Under the pieces are notes generated by a model. The model saw only the letters and a list, made by a program, of their open reading frames with translations. It did not search any database and was not told the DNA's origin. This document shows positions 12,536 through 23,656 of a DNA stretch of 64,000 nt, piece by piece (within the stretch, counting starts at the first letter, position 1; the number at the start of each line of letters is the position of its first letter). This DNA is from Tricholomella constricta (lineage: Eukaryota > Basidiomycota > Agaricomycetes > Agaricales > Lyophyllaceae): NCBI GenBank assembly GCA_013368375.1, contig JAACJP010000008.1, positions 186,001 to 250,000 of the forward strand, in the 5' to 3' direction. The position numbers were made by a program, and so were the translations under genes.

Positions 12536-12849
12536 AGACGATTGGGTATCACGTGAATATCAGCACCGCGACTTGCGTTAAATGTTTACAGCGCATATAC
12601 GCACAAATGTAGAAAATCAAAAGTCGACAACTATGAAGCTAGAATACTTCAAGTTTGGATGTGCATATATGTAGGTCTATAGATTTCTACCTTGCAAAGG
12701 ACTGCGAGCTCGAGGAAAATTTGTCCAAGTTTGCACGAGGCGAAGTTTGGCCGTGTTTGCAACGACTGGTCACCAATCCCACCGACGCCAACGGTGACAC
12801 GCAGACACCTTAAGCACGGCTAACACCCACCTGCTGTTACGCTCCCGGC

Positions 12850-14875
12850 ATGGACAGACTCGAATCCCTAGGGCAAACCCTCTCTCAAATTACACTCTAC
12901 GACATAAAAAGTGCTTACAACCAGGTAAGGCTGACTCGGTACTCGTGGTGACAACTTGGCATCTCACCATGCTTGGAACTGCAGGCAAAAAATGTCGTGC
13001 TCAATGTTAGCGAAATGGAGGCAAAGGTGCGGGAGGCTACCAATGAAGATCCATGGTAAGCGGACCTGTTATTCCGAGGAAAATTTGTGGTGCTGAGGTT
13101 TGATGACAAGGGGTGCGAGCTCGACACTGATGCAAGAAATCGCACAAGGGTCTGTGTTCCTCTAACTGATCTGAGTAAGGAACTAGACTCATGACTATTG
13201 GGGCTTTAGGACATTTTCATTGTCGGTCCCATATCTGACTTGCCTGCGCATCAAAACTCATATTATCTTAGTCAACACTTCAACGAGATCATGCCTTCCA
13301 TCTACGCACGGTTTATGGAAAAGGAAGCCAGACAGTGGCGGCAGATATACAAGGTATGCCCTGAGTGCTGATGGCTTCCCGTTTCCTCAAACATCATCAC
13401 GCAACACAGGCCCTCCAACTTCTCGAATACCTCATTAAACATGGATCCGAACGCGTCGTCGATGACGCACGTTCACACATCTCTACCATAAAAATGCTCA
13501 GGAACTTCCACTACATCGACGACAAGGGTAAGGACGAAGGCATCAACGGTACGTGTCCGCAGTCTCAAGCGCAAAGTGACCCTGCTGACACTCGCGGAAA
13601 GTTCGGAACCGGTCCCGTGAGATTGTTGAGCTGCTCTCTGACGTGGAAAAAATCCGGGCTGAGCGCAGGAAGGCCAAGGCGAACAAGCACAAATATACCG
13701 GGACGGGCAATGACGGATTCGGCGGCGGTATGTCCTTCTCAAGCGGCGGGAGCAGATACGGAGGTTTCGGCAGCGAGATGAGTGGCGTGGGAGGTGGAGG
13801 GAGCTACGGCAATGGTGACTTTTCATCTTATATACCCTCATGTCCGCTTTGGTTGATCTTTTCACTCAGATTACGGTTCATATGGCGCGGGAGGCAGCGG
13901 CGGTCAGTCTTCTTTCCGAGACGAATCGAGGCGAGGTGGATTTGAAGAATACAATGCCGGCGACGACGAGGACGTCTCTCCGCGATCTCCGGGATCGAGA
14001 TCGCAGACCTCTGGAAGGTCCTCTTCGACAAGGAAAGCCAGTGCACCCGCTCCTGCACCTGCGCCAGCCCCTGTCGAGGATCTCCTCGGTGGCTTTGGCG
14101 ACGATGACGCATTCGGCCCAAGTGCTACTACTATCGCCCCTCCATCTAACGGCGGCGCATTTGGCGGATTGGGTACAAACAAAGCATTGCCCGCTGTCGC
14201 TTCCCCCGCAGTCGGGATCGATGGTATGAACTCATACTTCTTGATATATTCTGTGTGGCTGACGCTTGCTTGACAGACGATGACTTTGCCGATTTCCAAG
14301 CTGCGCCCGTACAAGCAACTACCACTGGTACCGCCGCCCCCGTTCCTGCCCCCGCTGCCGGTGCCGTAAAACCCAACCTAATGGATCTTCTTAACTCCAC
14401 GCCCGCGCGGCCTGCGGGGTTCGGCCAGCCACAACAGCCTCCCGCCTTTGGTGCCGCGGGCATGGGCATAATGGGTGTGGGTGGCGGCAATAGCATGCAC
14501 CGCGCGTCCTCCTCCCTCTCCTTCCAGTCGCGCCAGCAATTCTCCTCCAGCCCACTACAGGCGCAGCCTCTCTACGGCGGCGCCGCACCGCGCCCGGCCG
14601 CTGCCCCTGCCGCTGCCCCAGCAAAGCCGTCCAGTGGCGGCGCGTTTGACGACCTGTGGTCGATGTCACTCGGTGCGAAGCCGGCGGCGGCGGGCAGTGC
14701 AGCTGTGGGTAAATCGATAAAGGACCTGGAGAAGGAGAAGGCGATGGCGGGGCTGTGGGGCGGGCAGAAGCCTATGGGCACAGGCGCCGGTGCCAAAGCG
14801 AACGCGTTCGGTGCGTTTGGGGCCTCGACGACGACGACGACGAATTCGACCTCGGGTGATGATTTGCTGTTGTAA
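12850..14875 (+). CDS. ENT3: ENTH-domain epsin-like clathrin adaptor (Ent3 type)
   Basis: Nine exons (12850-12924, 12985-13055, 13111-13149, 13210-13221, 13272-13353, 13410-13548, 13602-13814, 13870-14223, 14277-14875) give exactly 527 codons plus stop. The N-terminal ENTH domain carries AKNVVLNVSEMEAKVREAT, STLMQEIAQG, FNEIMPSIYARFMEKEARQW, ALQLLEYLIKHGSERVVDD and RNRSREIVELLSD, which bind phosphoinositides in the epsin family. The rest is Gly/Ser/Pro/Ala-rich with acidic DLL and DDDFADFQ motifs that suit clathrin and AP-1/GGA binding. The FADF motif and the size point to the trans-Golgi/endosome Ent3/epsinR branch rather than plasma-membrane Ent1/2. Exon 4 is only 12 nt long; without it the frame of the ENTH domain is lost. 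Confidence 0.88.
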
Positions 14876-16132
14876 CCTGCTGTCTTTTACTTTTTTTCTC
14901 TCAATTCTACAAAGCCGTTGGTGTGAGGTGAGGTGAGGAAGTTGCCAGGACTGTGTTACTTGTTGTGCTTTTTTTTTCTTTCCTTGTGCTTGGCTTGCAC
15001 TTCGCTGTTGTGTTTTCATATCAACAATTTAATGATGCTGGCGGGTGGCACTAGCTCAGATAATAGGAACCTCGTGAACGCGCTGTGAGTGGGTACTAGG
15101 CTGGGCGCAGTCGAACATTGCGTATATGGATGATCTTATTGACGCCTCCGTCAGTCGCAAGTAGGACACGGGTCTTATCATTCATCCCCAAACGATACCC
15201 AAACGATGTTCAAATACACTGCACTGACTCTATATGTCTTCGCATTCCCGTCAGCTAGCCATACCATCAACGTGGTAAATAGGGACTTCCCATGTACGGT
15301 ACGATATGTGGGGAGTGAGGATGATGATGATGATGAATTCTGTTTTGACTGCCGGACAAGCTACACTATAGAGCTAAGAGGCAGGGCGTGGCCAAATAAT
15401 AGTAAAGTAAGGTGTGTGTAAGTATTTTCGGGCGGTGGGTCTAAAATTCTCTGTGTGTGGGTATTATCGGTCGTTGGTATGTGGCGATCGACGTTCGAGA
15501 GTGTGTGGGGAGTGAGGATTCCATAGGGAATATGCAAAAAAATCACGATCAAGGGTCAATTGTGGATTTGGCACCGTGGACGGTGCGCCACGCTTATGGC
15601 AACAGGCCCGTAAACTCCTTCGAAAGGCAGACGTCCTTTGCCCAATTTACAGAGAGTGCGTGCATGCGTCGAAGGTTAAGTTGAGGAAGCTGCGATCATG
15701 CGAGGCTCAGCAGTTGGATGAACATACCGAACAGCCGAGGGCGTTGCATGGTTCATTACTGAATTCCATCTCGAGGGGCCGGGACGCACAGCGGCATGCA
15801 GGCCTGAAAAGTTGGAGCACATCTGTGATCAGCACTGTCGTGCGTCCCGTTCGGCCCTCGATCCGCAAGTCCTGTCGCCAGAGGAAATTTCACAGTACGG
15901 CTGATAGCAAGTACAAGTGAGTGAGTGAGTGAGTCTCCACAATGCAACACCGGGGACCCTGACAGAACTCACCGTGATCTCGGGAGCCGTGCGCACACGA
16001 AGGAGAAGAGGGTCGAAGACATGGTCCAAAGTGACTCTCACCAAAAGAGAACAAGGAACATGTCCTGTAATGCACTTCCAAGCCGGGTTTGATCGCCCGG
16101 CAGCTACACGTTGCTCCCCTGACGCCACAACC
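14876..16132. other. 1.25-kb intergenic region with a weak small-ORF candidate
   Basis: Follows the epsin stop with T-rich 3' flank. A plus-strand frame at 15206-15421 begins with a hydrophobic leader (MFKYTALTLYVFAFPSA) and has four Cys plus an acidic run; it might encode a small secreted protein but lacks family support. The 16-mer TGTGGGGAGTGAGGAT occurs twice, near 15306 and 15507. A GAGT microsatellite lies near 15917-15932. Confidence 0.4.
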
Positions 16133-17696
16133 TCAAACGCCACTAATCGCATTGATCAAACTACGCCTCACATCCTCGCTCAGGCCCTTTCCAATAAGCA
16201 CAATCTTCCCCACCTGCGACACCGCGATATCAATATCCTCATCCTGCCCTTTCCCCTCCTTGTCATTATCAACCTGGATCATATCATACATGCTCCTCAC
16301 CCCCTGCAGCACGTACCTCTCCCCGGTCTCCATCGCGATGAGGCCCTTGCACCGCAGTACCAGCAGCTCCGTCTCCCCTTTGCCCTCTGCATCCGTGGAA
16401 GTGGAAGTGGCAGAGCTCGGGGAGGGGTCCGGGATGCGGTTCTCCCAAAGGACGGAGCGGATCCAGGCATCGAGCGCGTCAAAGCGCGCGGGGCTCAGCA
16501 CGGGGCAGGAGACTTGAAGGCTCGAGATCCCGCGCAGCTCGTAGTGGTTCGGGTCCCGCGCGTCGGCGTGGTCGTGGTCGCAGTGGTCTCCGTGCCCGTG
16601 GTTGTGGTTGTGGGGTGTCGGAGCGGAGACAGGGACAGGGACAGGGGTAAGCGACGGCGGAGGGGCGCTGAAGGCCTTGATGCCCATGATGTGCGCGAGA
16701 TCGACGTCGCCCCGGACGGTGCGGTGGATGGGCGCGGCGGGGTTGACGCGCTGGATGAGGGACTCGACTGTCGCGAGGGTTTCGGGCGACACGAGGTCAA
16801 CTTTGTTGAGGAGCACGACGTCGGAACCTGCTATTTGCCTTGGGGGGAAGAGGCGCGTTAGGCGTGATTTGGATGGTGGGGGGTAATGTACTCACTTGAG
16901 ACTCTCGCCGATGTGGTCCTCGGAGCCGGAGTGGTCCTCCTCCATTTGCTGGGGACACATGAGTGGATGAAGGTCAGTGGGTAGTGCAACGCGTACCTGT
17001 GTACCGAAAAAGGCATCGACGACGCAGACGACGCCGTCGAGGACAATGTCGCGGCCAAGGCCAGCTGCAAACTCCTCGTTGTGCCAGAATATGGATGCGA
17101 TCGGACCTGGATCGGCGAGACCGGTGGTTTCGAGGAGGATGTGGTCAAAGGCACCTTTGCGCTGCATGAGTTTCTCGATGGCGGCGGCGCCCGAGTCTTT
17201 GATGCTGCAGCAGAGACAGCCGTTTGCGAGCTCTAGGATCTCCTCGGATTCTTCGGCGGCGGGGTCGTCGGGCGACGAGACGTTGACCGCTTTAGCTGTG
17301 TGGTGATTAGAGATATATGACATACACTGGAGGAAAATCGAGCGTACATTCAATATCCTGATTCCGATGTTAGTGGAGTAGGCGAGGGTGGAGGGAAGTA
17401 CGTACTGCGGTATCGCCAAACTCGTTCATGATGACGGCGATGCGATAACCATGGCGCTCGGTGAGAATGCGTCTGGGGGATGTTGTCAGCGGTGGGTGAG
17501 AGTGCAGACGGGGACTTACTTTAGCAGGGTTGATTTGCCGGCACCGAGGAAGCCACAGATGATGGTGAGAGGCACGCGGGCGGCGGTGCGGGCGGTGGTG
17601 GGGTGTTCAATGAGAGTGCTGTGCGAAGCGTTGAGCAGAGATGGACGGCGGCAAGAGGGAGACTTACGGGATTTCGTCGTCCGAGTCGATGTCCAT
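16133..17696 (-). CDS. ZNG1: CobW/P47K GTPase, zinc chaperone of the ZNG1 family
   Basis: Seven exons (17696-17668, 17618-17520, 17472-17406, 17357-17348, 17295-16997, 16948-16896, 16838-16133) give 420 codons plus stop. The protein is a GTP-dependent metallochaperone; eukaryotic ZNG1 delivers zinc to methionine aminopeptidase 1. Seen here: Walker [26 protein letters not shown], the metal site [11 protein letters not shown] (CxCC), [23 protein letters not shown] and the guanine-specificity motif LLNKVDLV. A His/Asp-rich stretch ([15 protein letters not shown]) near residue 275 is a likely metal-binding loop, and the C-terminal CobW_C domain follows. The acidic start [10 protein letters not shown] resembles the N-terminal tail that docks MetAP1 in other ZNG1 proteins; that role is inferred. 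The fourth exon is only 10 nt. Confidence 0.92.
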
Positions 17697-17763
17697 GGTG
17701 GTTAATTAGATGGACGGCGGATTCCGAAATGATCATTCAAGTTCGCATTCCACGACTACAACA
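17697..17763. promoter_or_regulatory. 67-bp shared divergent promoter/5' UTR
   Basis: Only 67 bp separate the ATG codons of the minus-strand zinc chaperone and the plus-strand pseudophosphatase. Transcription start sites must lie inside this AT-moderate segment or within the opposite gene's leader. Confidence 0.6.
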
Positions 17764-18768
17764 ATGGTCGCCCGCCCCGATGATGAGGAAATGAGAAACA
17801 TGATACAGGGCCCCGGCGACGTCGAGTGGAGGTAACCCATGTCGCCTCCTCCCTCCCCCCCCTATCTCACCCCCCCACGAACAGATACGAGATGCGCAGA
17901 GAGTGCCAGGAGATCCTCCCCAACCTCTGGCTCGGCCCCTTTGTCGTCTCAAAGTCCCTCGACACCCTGCGCCAACTCAAGATCACTCACATGTGCGTCT
18001 CTCCCACTTGTGTCACCCACCTCAGCCAGCTCATCTCTCTACAGTGTCTGTATACGCGACGTCAAAGAGGCTTTCTCCGTTCGTCCACGCTTCCAGGAGC
18101 ACTTCACGTACATGGTCCTCGATGTCGAGGACAACGAGGAGCAGAACCTCATTCGCGTCTTTCCTGCGTAAGTCGTCGCCGCCAATCGCCCGTCTCATTT
18201 GTAATCCTACATCACCAAACCAGCGCGAAACAGTTCATCGACGAAGCGCTTGCCTCTGATGGGCGCGTCCTCGTGCACTGCAATGGTGCGTTGTTCACGT
18301 CCCATCCACACCTTCCCTGACACCACACCCAGGCGGAATCAGCCTCTCACCCGCCTTTGTCGTCATGTTCACCATGCAGCACTTTAGCATCTCCTGGGAG
18401 GACGCCCTGCACTACGTCCAGAACCGCCGATACTGTATATCCCCCAACGGCGGCTTCCTCACTCAAATCAAGGTGCGGGTATATGGATATATAGAAGCAT
18501 AAAATAATTTAAATCCGACGCGATCCAGGAATACGAGGCAATATATAAAGCGAGCCAGGCGGTCGCGGCGTATCCGCCTGCTGCCGCACGGAGCGTGGCA
18601 CGCCGGAAGCGAGAAGACGAGGACGGCGATGGCGACGATCGGTGCGTGTTTCCCGTCACAGATTCTCCCCTTCTAACCCATCCATCCACCAGGGAGGACG
18701 ACCGAAAACGCGCCCTTGTGTCGACCGAGGCGGAACTCGCGCGCGATTCGGACGCGATGGAGACATAG
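17764..18768 (+). CDS. STYX-like pseudophosphatase (dual-specificity phosphatase fold)
   Basis: Seven exons (17764-17831, 17885-17992, 18045-18167, 18224-18285, 18333-18472, 18529-18641, 18693-18768) give 229 codons plus stop. The fold is that of the DSP/Cdc14 superfamily: YEMRRECQEILPNLWLGPF, ITHIVCIRDVKE, FTYMVLDVEDNEEQNL and the P-loop VHCNGGISLSPAFV. Active enzymes need HCx5R; here the Cys is present but the Arg position is Leu, so catalysis should be lost or very weak. Animal STYX also carries a broken P-loop and acts as a binding scaffold, for example toward F-box proteins. The LPNLWLGP and WEDALHYVQNRR segments agree with the STYX group. A basic/acidic tail rich in Asp, Glu, Lys and Arg follows the domain and could be a nuclear signal. 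It diverges from ZNG1 with 67 bp between start codons. Confidence 0.85.
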
Positions 18769-18924
18769 CCCGCTCTTCTTTTGTTGTCGTTTCATACCAT
18801 ACTCTCCCTCTATCTCTCCTTGGGATCGATTGTGCTCTCTCCATTGCTATCCAATTTACAGTGACTTAATCTTTGCTTTTTCTTTTTCTTGAATCACGCG
18901 TTTCGCGTGCACGTCTGTAAAACC

Positions 18925-20294
18925 TTACGTTAGTGAATGTCGACAATAAGGGTGGCGCGACGTGCCTTTGCGCTTGACAAAGGCCTCGACGGAGATGCCC
19001 GCAAAGACGACAGCAGCGCCGAGCCACTGCCCGGACGTGAGCGTATGCCGATAGACCACGACCGACAGCACCATGGTGAACAGCTTGCGCGTCAACGTGA
19101 TCGTCCTAGAACAAAATACCCCACTCCGATTAGCACGAGCCTCCGCGAAACAAAAGAGGGCACATACACCAGCGTGAGCGACCCAAAATGCTGCAAGGTC
19201 TCAAAAATAAACAACTGCCCCAGCGCGCCCGTAAACGCAAACTGCGCCAGTGGACCCACGATGCCCGGGTGGGTCCTCACAAACTCCAGCGCGCCCGCAA
19301 GCTCCGAGGTGCCGTCGTGCGAGGGATGGATGACGGGGATGTACGGGAGCGGGAGGACGGAGAGCGCGGTGGTGAGGAGGGTGCAGAAGACGTTGATCCA
19401 GAACATCATCTGCTGGCCCGTGACGCGGTGCCGCGTGAAGATCTCGTCTTGGGTGGAGTTGGTGGCGCCGTCGAGGAGGAGGTTGATGAGGAGGTAGGTT
19501 ATGCCGATCAGGTTCGCGTAGGACCCGCCATTGGTGGAGGAAGCATTGTTCTTCGCGGCCTTGCGTGGGCCGAGGTACATGAAGAGGGTGATGCCGGCGG
19601 TGACCATGGCCACGACGAGGTACTTGTGCGGGGCGAAGCGGCGGCGGTAGAGGAGGACGTTCATGATCATCACGGGGACGAGCTTGCACGACTTGCCCAG
19701 GACCATGGCGGGGTAGGAAATGTAGGAGAGCGCAGCGAACCCGAAGGGCGCGGCGGAGGTGATAAAGACCGAGCACTGGAGGTACCGCAGGAGGAGGGCC
19801 GTGCGCGAGAAGCGCGTTGAGGGTTTCGCGGGGTGGTGCACGCCGTTGCCGTTCGCGTGCACCTTTTTGGCTTTGGTGGCGCTTCCGTTGGTAGTGGGAG
19901 CGGGTGGCTCGAGTCCAAGGCTCTGTGCCAGGGTATCGCTGGATTTGCGCCGGAGCATGATGTAGATAAAGGCCGAGAGGGAGCTGAGGGCGCTCTGGCA
20001 TGTGCCCATGAACAACGGGGACTTGAACTTTTCAGCGGTGGTGCCGTCCAGGGACTTGAACGGGACAGATACTACACAAGTGTTAATGGTCGGTCAGGTA
20101 ATAGTGACGGGGGACGTACGTCGTTCTTGGGCTATGGCCCAGAGCTAGGGGGAATTAGTAGATGGCTTGAGAGGGAACCAAAGGACTCACAAGGAACATG
20201 GAATATACGCCGCCGACGCAGGCGATCAGTCTATGCGGTGGTCAATAGACTTCAAAGATAGAGTAGTCTGATATACGCACCTAACGAATGTCAT
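18925..20294 (-). CDS. HUT1: UDP-galactose/nucleotide-sugar transporter of the endoplasmic reticulum (SLC35B1/HUT1 type)
   Basis: A multi-pass member of the UAA/drug-metabolite transporter superfamily, about 400 residues. The 5' end consists of very small exons: MTFVR (14 nt, ATG at 20292-20294), then [13 protein letters not shown], then LWAIAQER, then [10 protein letters not shown]; all have standard GT-AG borders. The body shows [67 protein letters not shown] and [21 protein letters not shown]. An intron (donor GTATGT near 19172) leads to the last exon [20 protein letters not shown], which ends in a Lys/Arg/His-rich tail, stop 18925-18927. Family members move UDP-galactose or UDP-glucose (SLC35B1 also ATP/ADP) across the ER membrane; which substrate applies here cannot be read from sequence. 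A linker of about 40 residues rich in Asn/Lys follows the first helices. Confidence 0.9.
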
Positions 20295-21240
20295 CTGAAA
20301 GGAAGGGAGGGTAGTGTCAGTAAGTTTTCGACGTAGTTTTGCATCTCCTGATGATCGACGTGGAACGACGTGTAGCCCTAACCCTAGATTTAGGTGTGGC
20401 CCGTTATCTTATCTAAAGCACAGCATTTACTTGCTGCTCTACTGCTGAATGAGTGCTAGTATCGCACCTTTTACTGTGACTCGTCCGAGACGCGCCGTGT
20501 CCGGGCGGTCCCGCCGTTGTCGCCTATAGGAACTTTGAGGTGTGCAGTCCGAACGACGTCAAGAGACTCATTGCTCGTATTCGGCCGAACTGCGATCATG
20601 CCTATGCCGTACAGGAAAGTGAAATTTTAGCACCCACGGAGAATTTCATTCAAAGCTCGGAGCAACACCTGGGGCCAGGGGTCCCGTGTCTGCCTGAACT
20701 TCAATGCTGGCTTGTGCACATATCAGTTCTGCTCGTTGAAAGAATGTTGGTAGCAATAGAATGACGTTGTATTTTCTTGCACATGTAGCCCACATTGCCA
20801 AGCTGCTGGAGCCACACCTTCAGTGGCATTTTGCCCGCCTTTCTGAGCAAGAATCGCTATTGGATTTTACGTATTTTTACAGCCTGCGGCTCACCAGAGA
20901 AGCGCTTGGCACTACCGGCTTCCCGAAGGCGGCTTGTTGTGATCCTTCTTGTTCCTACTTTTCACTCTGGTGGGTGAAACCCACATTTGCAACTGACTTG
21001 AAAGCACGCCTTTCATCACTTCAACGACAGGTGGACAACCTGTGCATTCAACATCTCTGCGGAGTATCTATTGTTGAGTTACAGCAGGCATTGCGATCGG
21101 CGGAGCACCGGATAAAGGAGTCTTGGCAGGGCCGTGACAAATTTCTTGCGGCGGTCCCGTCGTTTGAGACTCCGCTCTCTCCCTTGGTCTGCTTTCAACA
21201 ACCACCATCTCTGCTCCATCCCACCGCTCGATATCGTTTA
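20295..21240. other. intergenic region between divergent HUT1 and kinase genes
   Basis: About 950 bp. The frame of the downstream kinase stays open back to 20761, but translation there (Cys/Trp-containing, no family match) looks like a 5' leader rather than conserved protein. It includes the telobox-like element near 20374. Confidence 0.45.
20374..20388. promoter_or_regulatory. telobox-like CCCTAACCCTA element upstream of HUT1
   Basis: The sequence GCCCTAACCCTAGA, nearly two copies of the telomeric unit, lies about 85 bp upstream of the HUT1 start codon. Such teloboxes in fungal and plant promoters bind Myb-type telomere factors; function here is inferred. Confidence 0.35.
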
Positions 21241-23656
21241 ATGCACTCGAGCGCAACCACAGCAGAGCCTTACCCCTATAAATCCCTCTTCTCCTATGCT
21301 GGTTCCCCTCATAGGAGTTCTCCTTCACCTCTTTCTTCCACTACCATTCTTGTACACCCCGCTGAAGGGGACAATGGCGACTTTCATGAATGTCTTGACA
21401 CTGAACAGCAGGTGTCAGCAGCCATTCTAGCTCATGAACATGCTCAAATCTATGAGGGCTATGACCACCATGAAGACGACGACGACGATGATGATGATGA
21501 CTCCGAAGACGTCCAGTCCATGTCGGCCTCTCTCTGCACTGAACATGTCTCTGTGTCACCTGCTGCAATGTTTCTCTCAGCGTTCACATCTCCCAAAGTC
21601 TTCGCGCCTCTACCCGATGCGGAAGGACAGGTCGTCTCGGGCTATACTCTCAGCCGCATTGTCGGCTACGGCGCCTTTTCCACCATTCGCCTAGCTTATT
21701 CCCCATCCGGCGATGTGGTCGCTGTCAAGATCGTCAAGCGCTCTGACCACTTCAAACAGGGAAATCCCACCCTTGCCAGGAAGCGTGTCAAGCACGAGGC
21801 CGCGGTCTGGTCAGCTTTCAGCCACGAACATATCCTACCACTCTTCTCAGCCGTCCACACATCTTATGCTGACTTCTTCTTCACACTCTACTGTCCCGCC
21901 GGGTCCCTCTTTGATATATTGAAGAGAGACGGACGTCCGGCGCTGCCCCAGGATGATGTGGGGATGATGTTTAGGCAGGTGGTCAGGGGCTTACGGTATT
22001 TGCATGAGGTTGTTTTGTTTGTCCATAGGGACATCAAACTAGAGAATGTGCTCGTGGACGAGTCGGGTGTATGCAGAATTGGAGATTTTGGCATGACCCG
22101 GAAAATAGGTGAACCCGATGAAGAAGAAGACGCACTCGCGCAACAACAAGGTAGCGACTCTTGCTCTGTTGGCCATGCGACCGTCCATCGTGCTGTGTCG
22201 CTCGCAGTTCCAGGCTCTAAAAGGACGCCCAGAACGAGCCTCCATGCGCAGATTGCTCGCCATCGTAACTCGACGTCTTCCGTCCACCCTCCCACTGTTC
22301 CAGTAAAGTTCCAGCCCGGGTCACTCCCATACGCGGCACCCGAGCTTTTACTTCCACATGCGGGACCATTACTCCCTCACCCCGCCCAAGACATTTGGGC
22401 GCTTGGCGTCCTCTTATACGCGCTCCTCATGGGCCGTCTTCCGTTTGTCGATGCTTTTGAACCGCGATTGCAGATGAAAATCCTGAACGGTAACTATGGC
22501 GTGATCACATCTTCAACAAAACTTGAGCTCACGCCATCTCACGTCTGAACTAGGTGATTATGAGGTGCCGCCTGATATTGGCCGTGGCGCAGAACGCGTC
22601 CTTCAGGGCTGCCTCGATCGATTGGACACCACGCGATGGACAATCGCGATGGTGGACGAGGTCGCTTGGGGGATTGGGTGGGGCGCAGAGGGTGACGATG
22701 TCACCCCGGCCGATTCAGACGAAGAATTTCAAGCGCAGCATTCGCCGTCTCGCTCGCGCTCGCGGTGTGAGGACACCATCCCAGCGGATCCAGAATGGCA
22801 GCATGAAGAACCTCGCTCGCGGGCTTCGATGGAAGCAGCTTCGCGACGATCTTCATCCCGAATCAAACGCTCTCTCTCTCGCGCACCTGTGCCGTCAGTA
22901 CACCCACTGCTAACCCGCAGCGTATCGCGGCATTCGCATTCCCCGGCGCCATCCCCGCCGGTCTGTGCCCTCAATGCCAGTGGCACCCCTGCCCGATCCC
23001 CGCCTACCGCCCGCTCCCCCTCCTGCGGCTCTTCCTACTTCCACGACACGACGGTCCTCTCTCCCCCCGCCTCCCTCGAGCGCGGCCGCCAGCGCCAAAA
23101 AATGGCGTCTTCCCACTCGCCCAGCCCCAGTAGCGCACCCACCACGCCGACCGACGCCGATCCTATCGATGCGATACCTATGGTCCATCCTGACGACACC
23201 ATCGAGCGCTCCTCCTCCCGCGGCCGCCGTGGTCTTCGCGCAGACCACCACCATCATCATCACCTCCACCTGTATTCCACAGGTGCAGACTCGAGTCAGG
23301 AGCTCGACGTCCTCGATGAGGGGGCGGACTGGACAGCCCCTACCAATACGACCACCTCGCCGAGCAAGTACATCCCGCACTCAGCAGACACGTTTGTTGG
23401 CAGGCGCATCCCACGCAGCCACTCGAAGCCCTCCTACATAGCCAAATCGAGATCGAAGCCGAGGCTGAAGGTTTCGGGGGTATCGACGGACGCAGACGCA
23501 GAGAGCGGCGGTAGGGGTGCGGCGGTGGCGTTCCACAAGTCTGCGCTGACGGGGCGCATGAGGGGGTTCCCGACGAACATCTTGACGCCCGTGCAGCCGA
23601 CGACGTCCTTGGATCGACGCACACGTAGCAGGAGCCTCGAGTCTTTAAGGCTGTGA
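21241..23656 (+). CDS. Ser/Thr protein kinase with inserted activation loop and long basic C-terminal tail
   Basis: Two exons (21241-22489, 22554-23656) give 783 codons plus stop. After a disordered N-terminus with an Asp-rich run (near residues 78-90), the kinase domain begins: GYGAFSTIRLAY glycine loop, VVAVKIVKR with the ATP Lys, HRDIKLENVLVDE catalytic loop, DFGMTRK, then an insertion of about 60 Ser/Arg/Gln-rich residues, SLPYAAPELL and DIWALGVLLYALLMGRLPF. All catalytic residues are present, so it should be active. The order suits the CAMK/HAL-like group of fungal kinases but I cannot name the orthologue. The C-terminal ~350 residues are rich in Ser, Arg and His (a His run near 23240-23270), with many RxxS-type sites. 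The ATG at 21241 is the best start; the frame is open upstream to 20761, so a longer N-terminus is possible. Confidence 0.78.

Noticed and set aside
19188..19820. 210-codon plus-strand frame
   Set aside because: Antisense shadow of the HUT1 coding exon, Glu/Arg/Gly-rich as expected from reversed codon bias.
22910..23380. Minus-strand frame opposite the kinase tail
   Set aside because: Shadow of GC-rich coding sequence, no independent signals.
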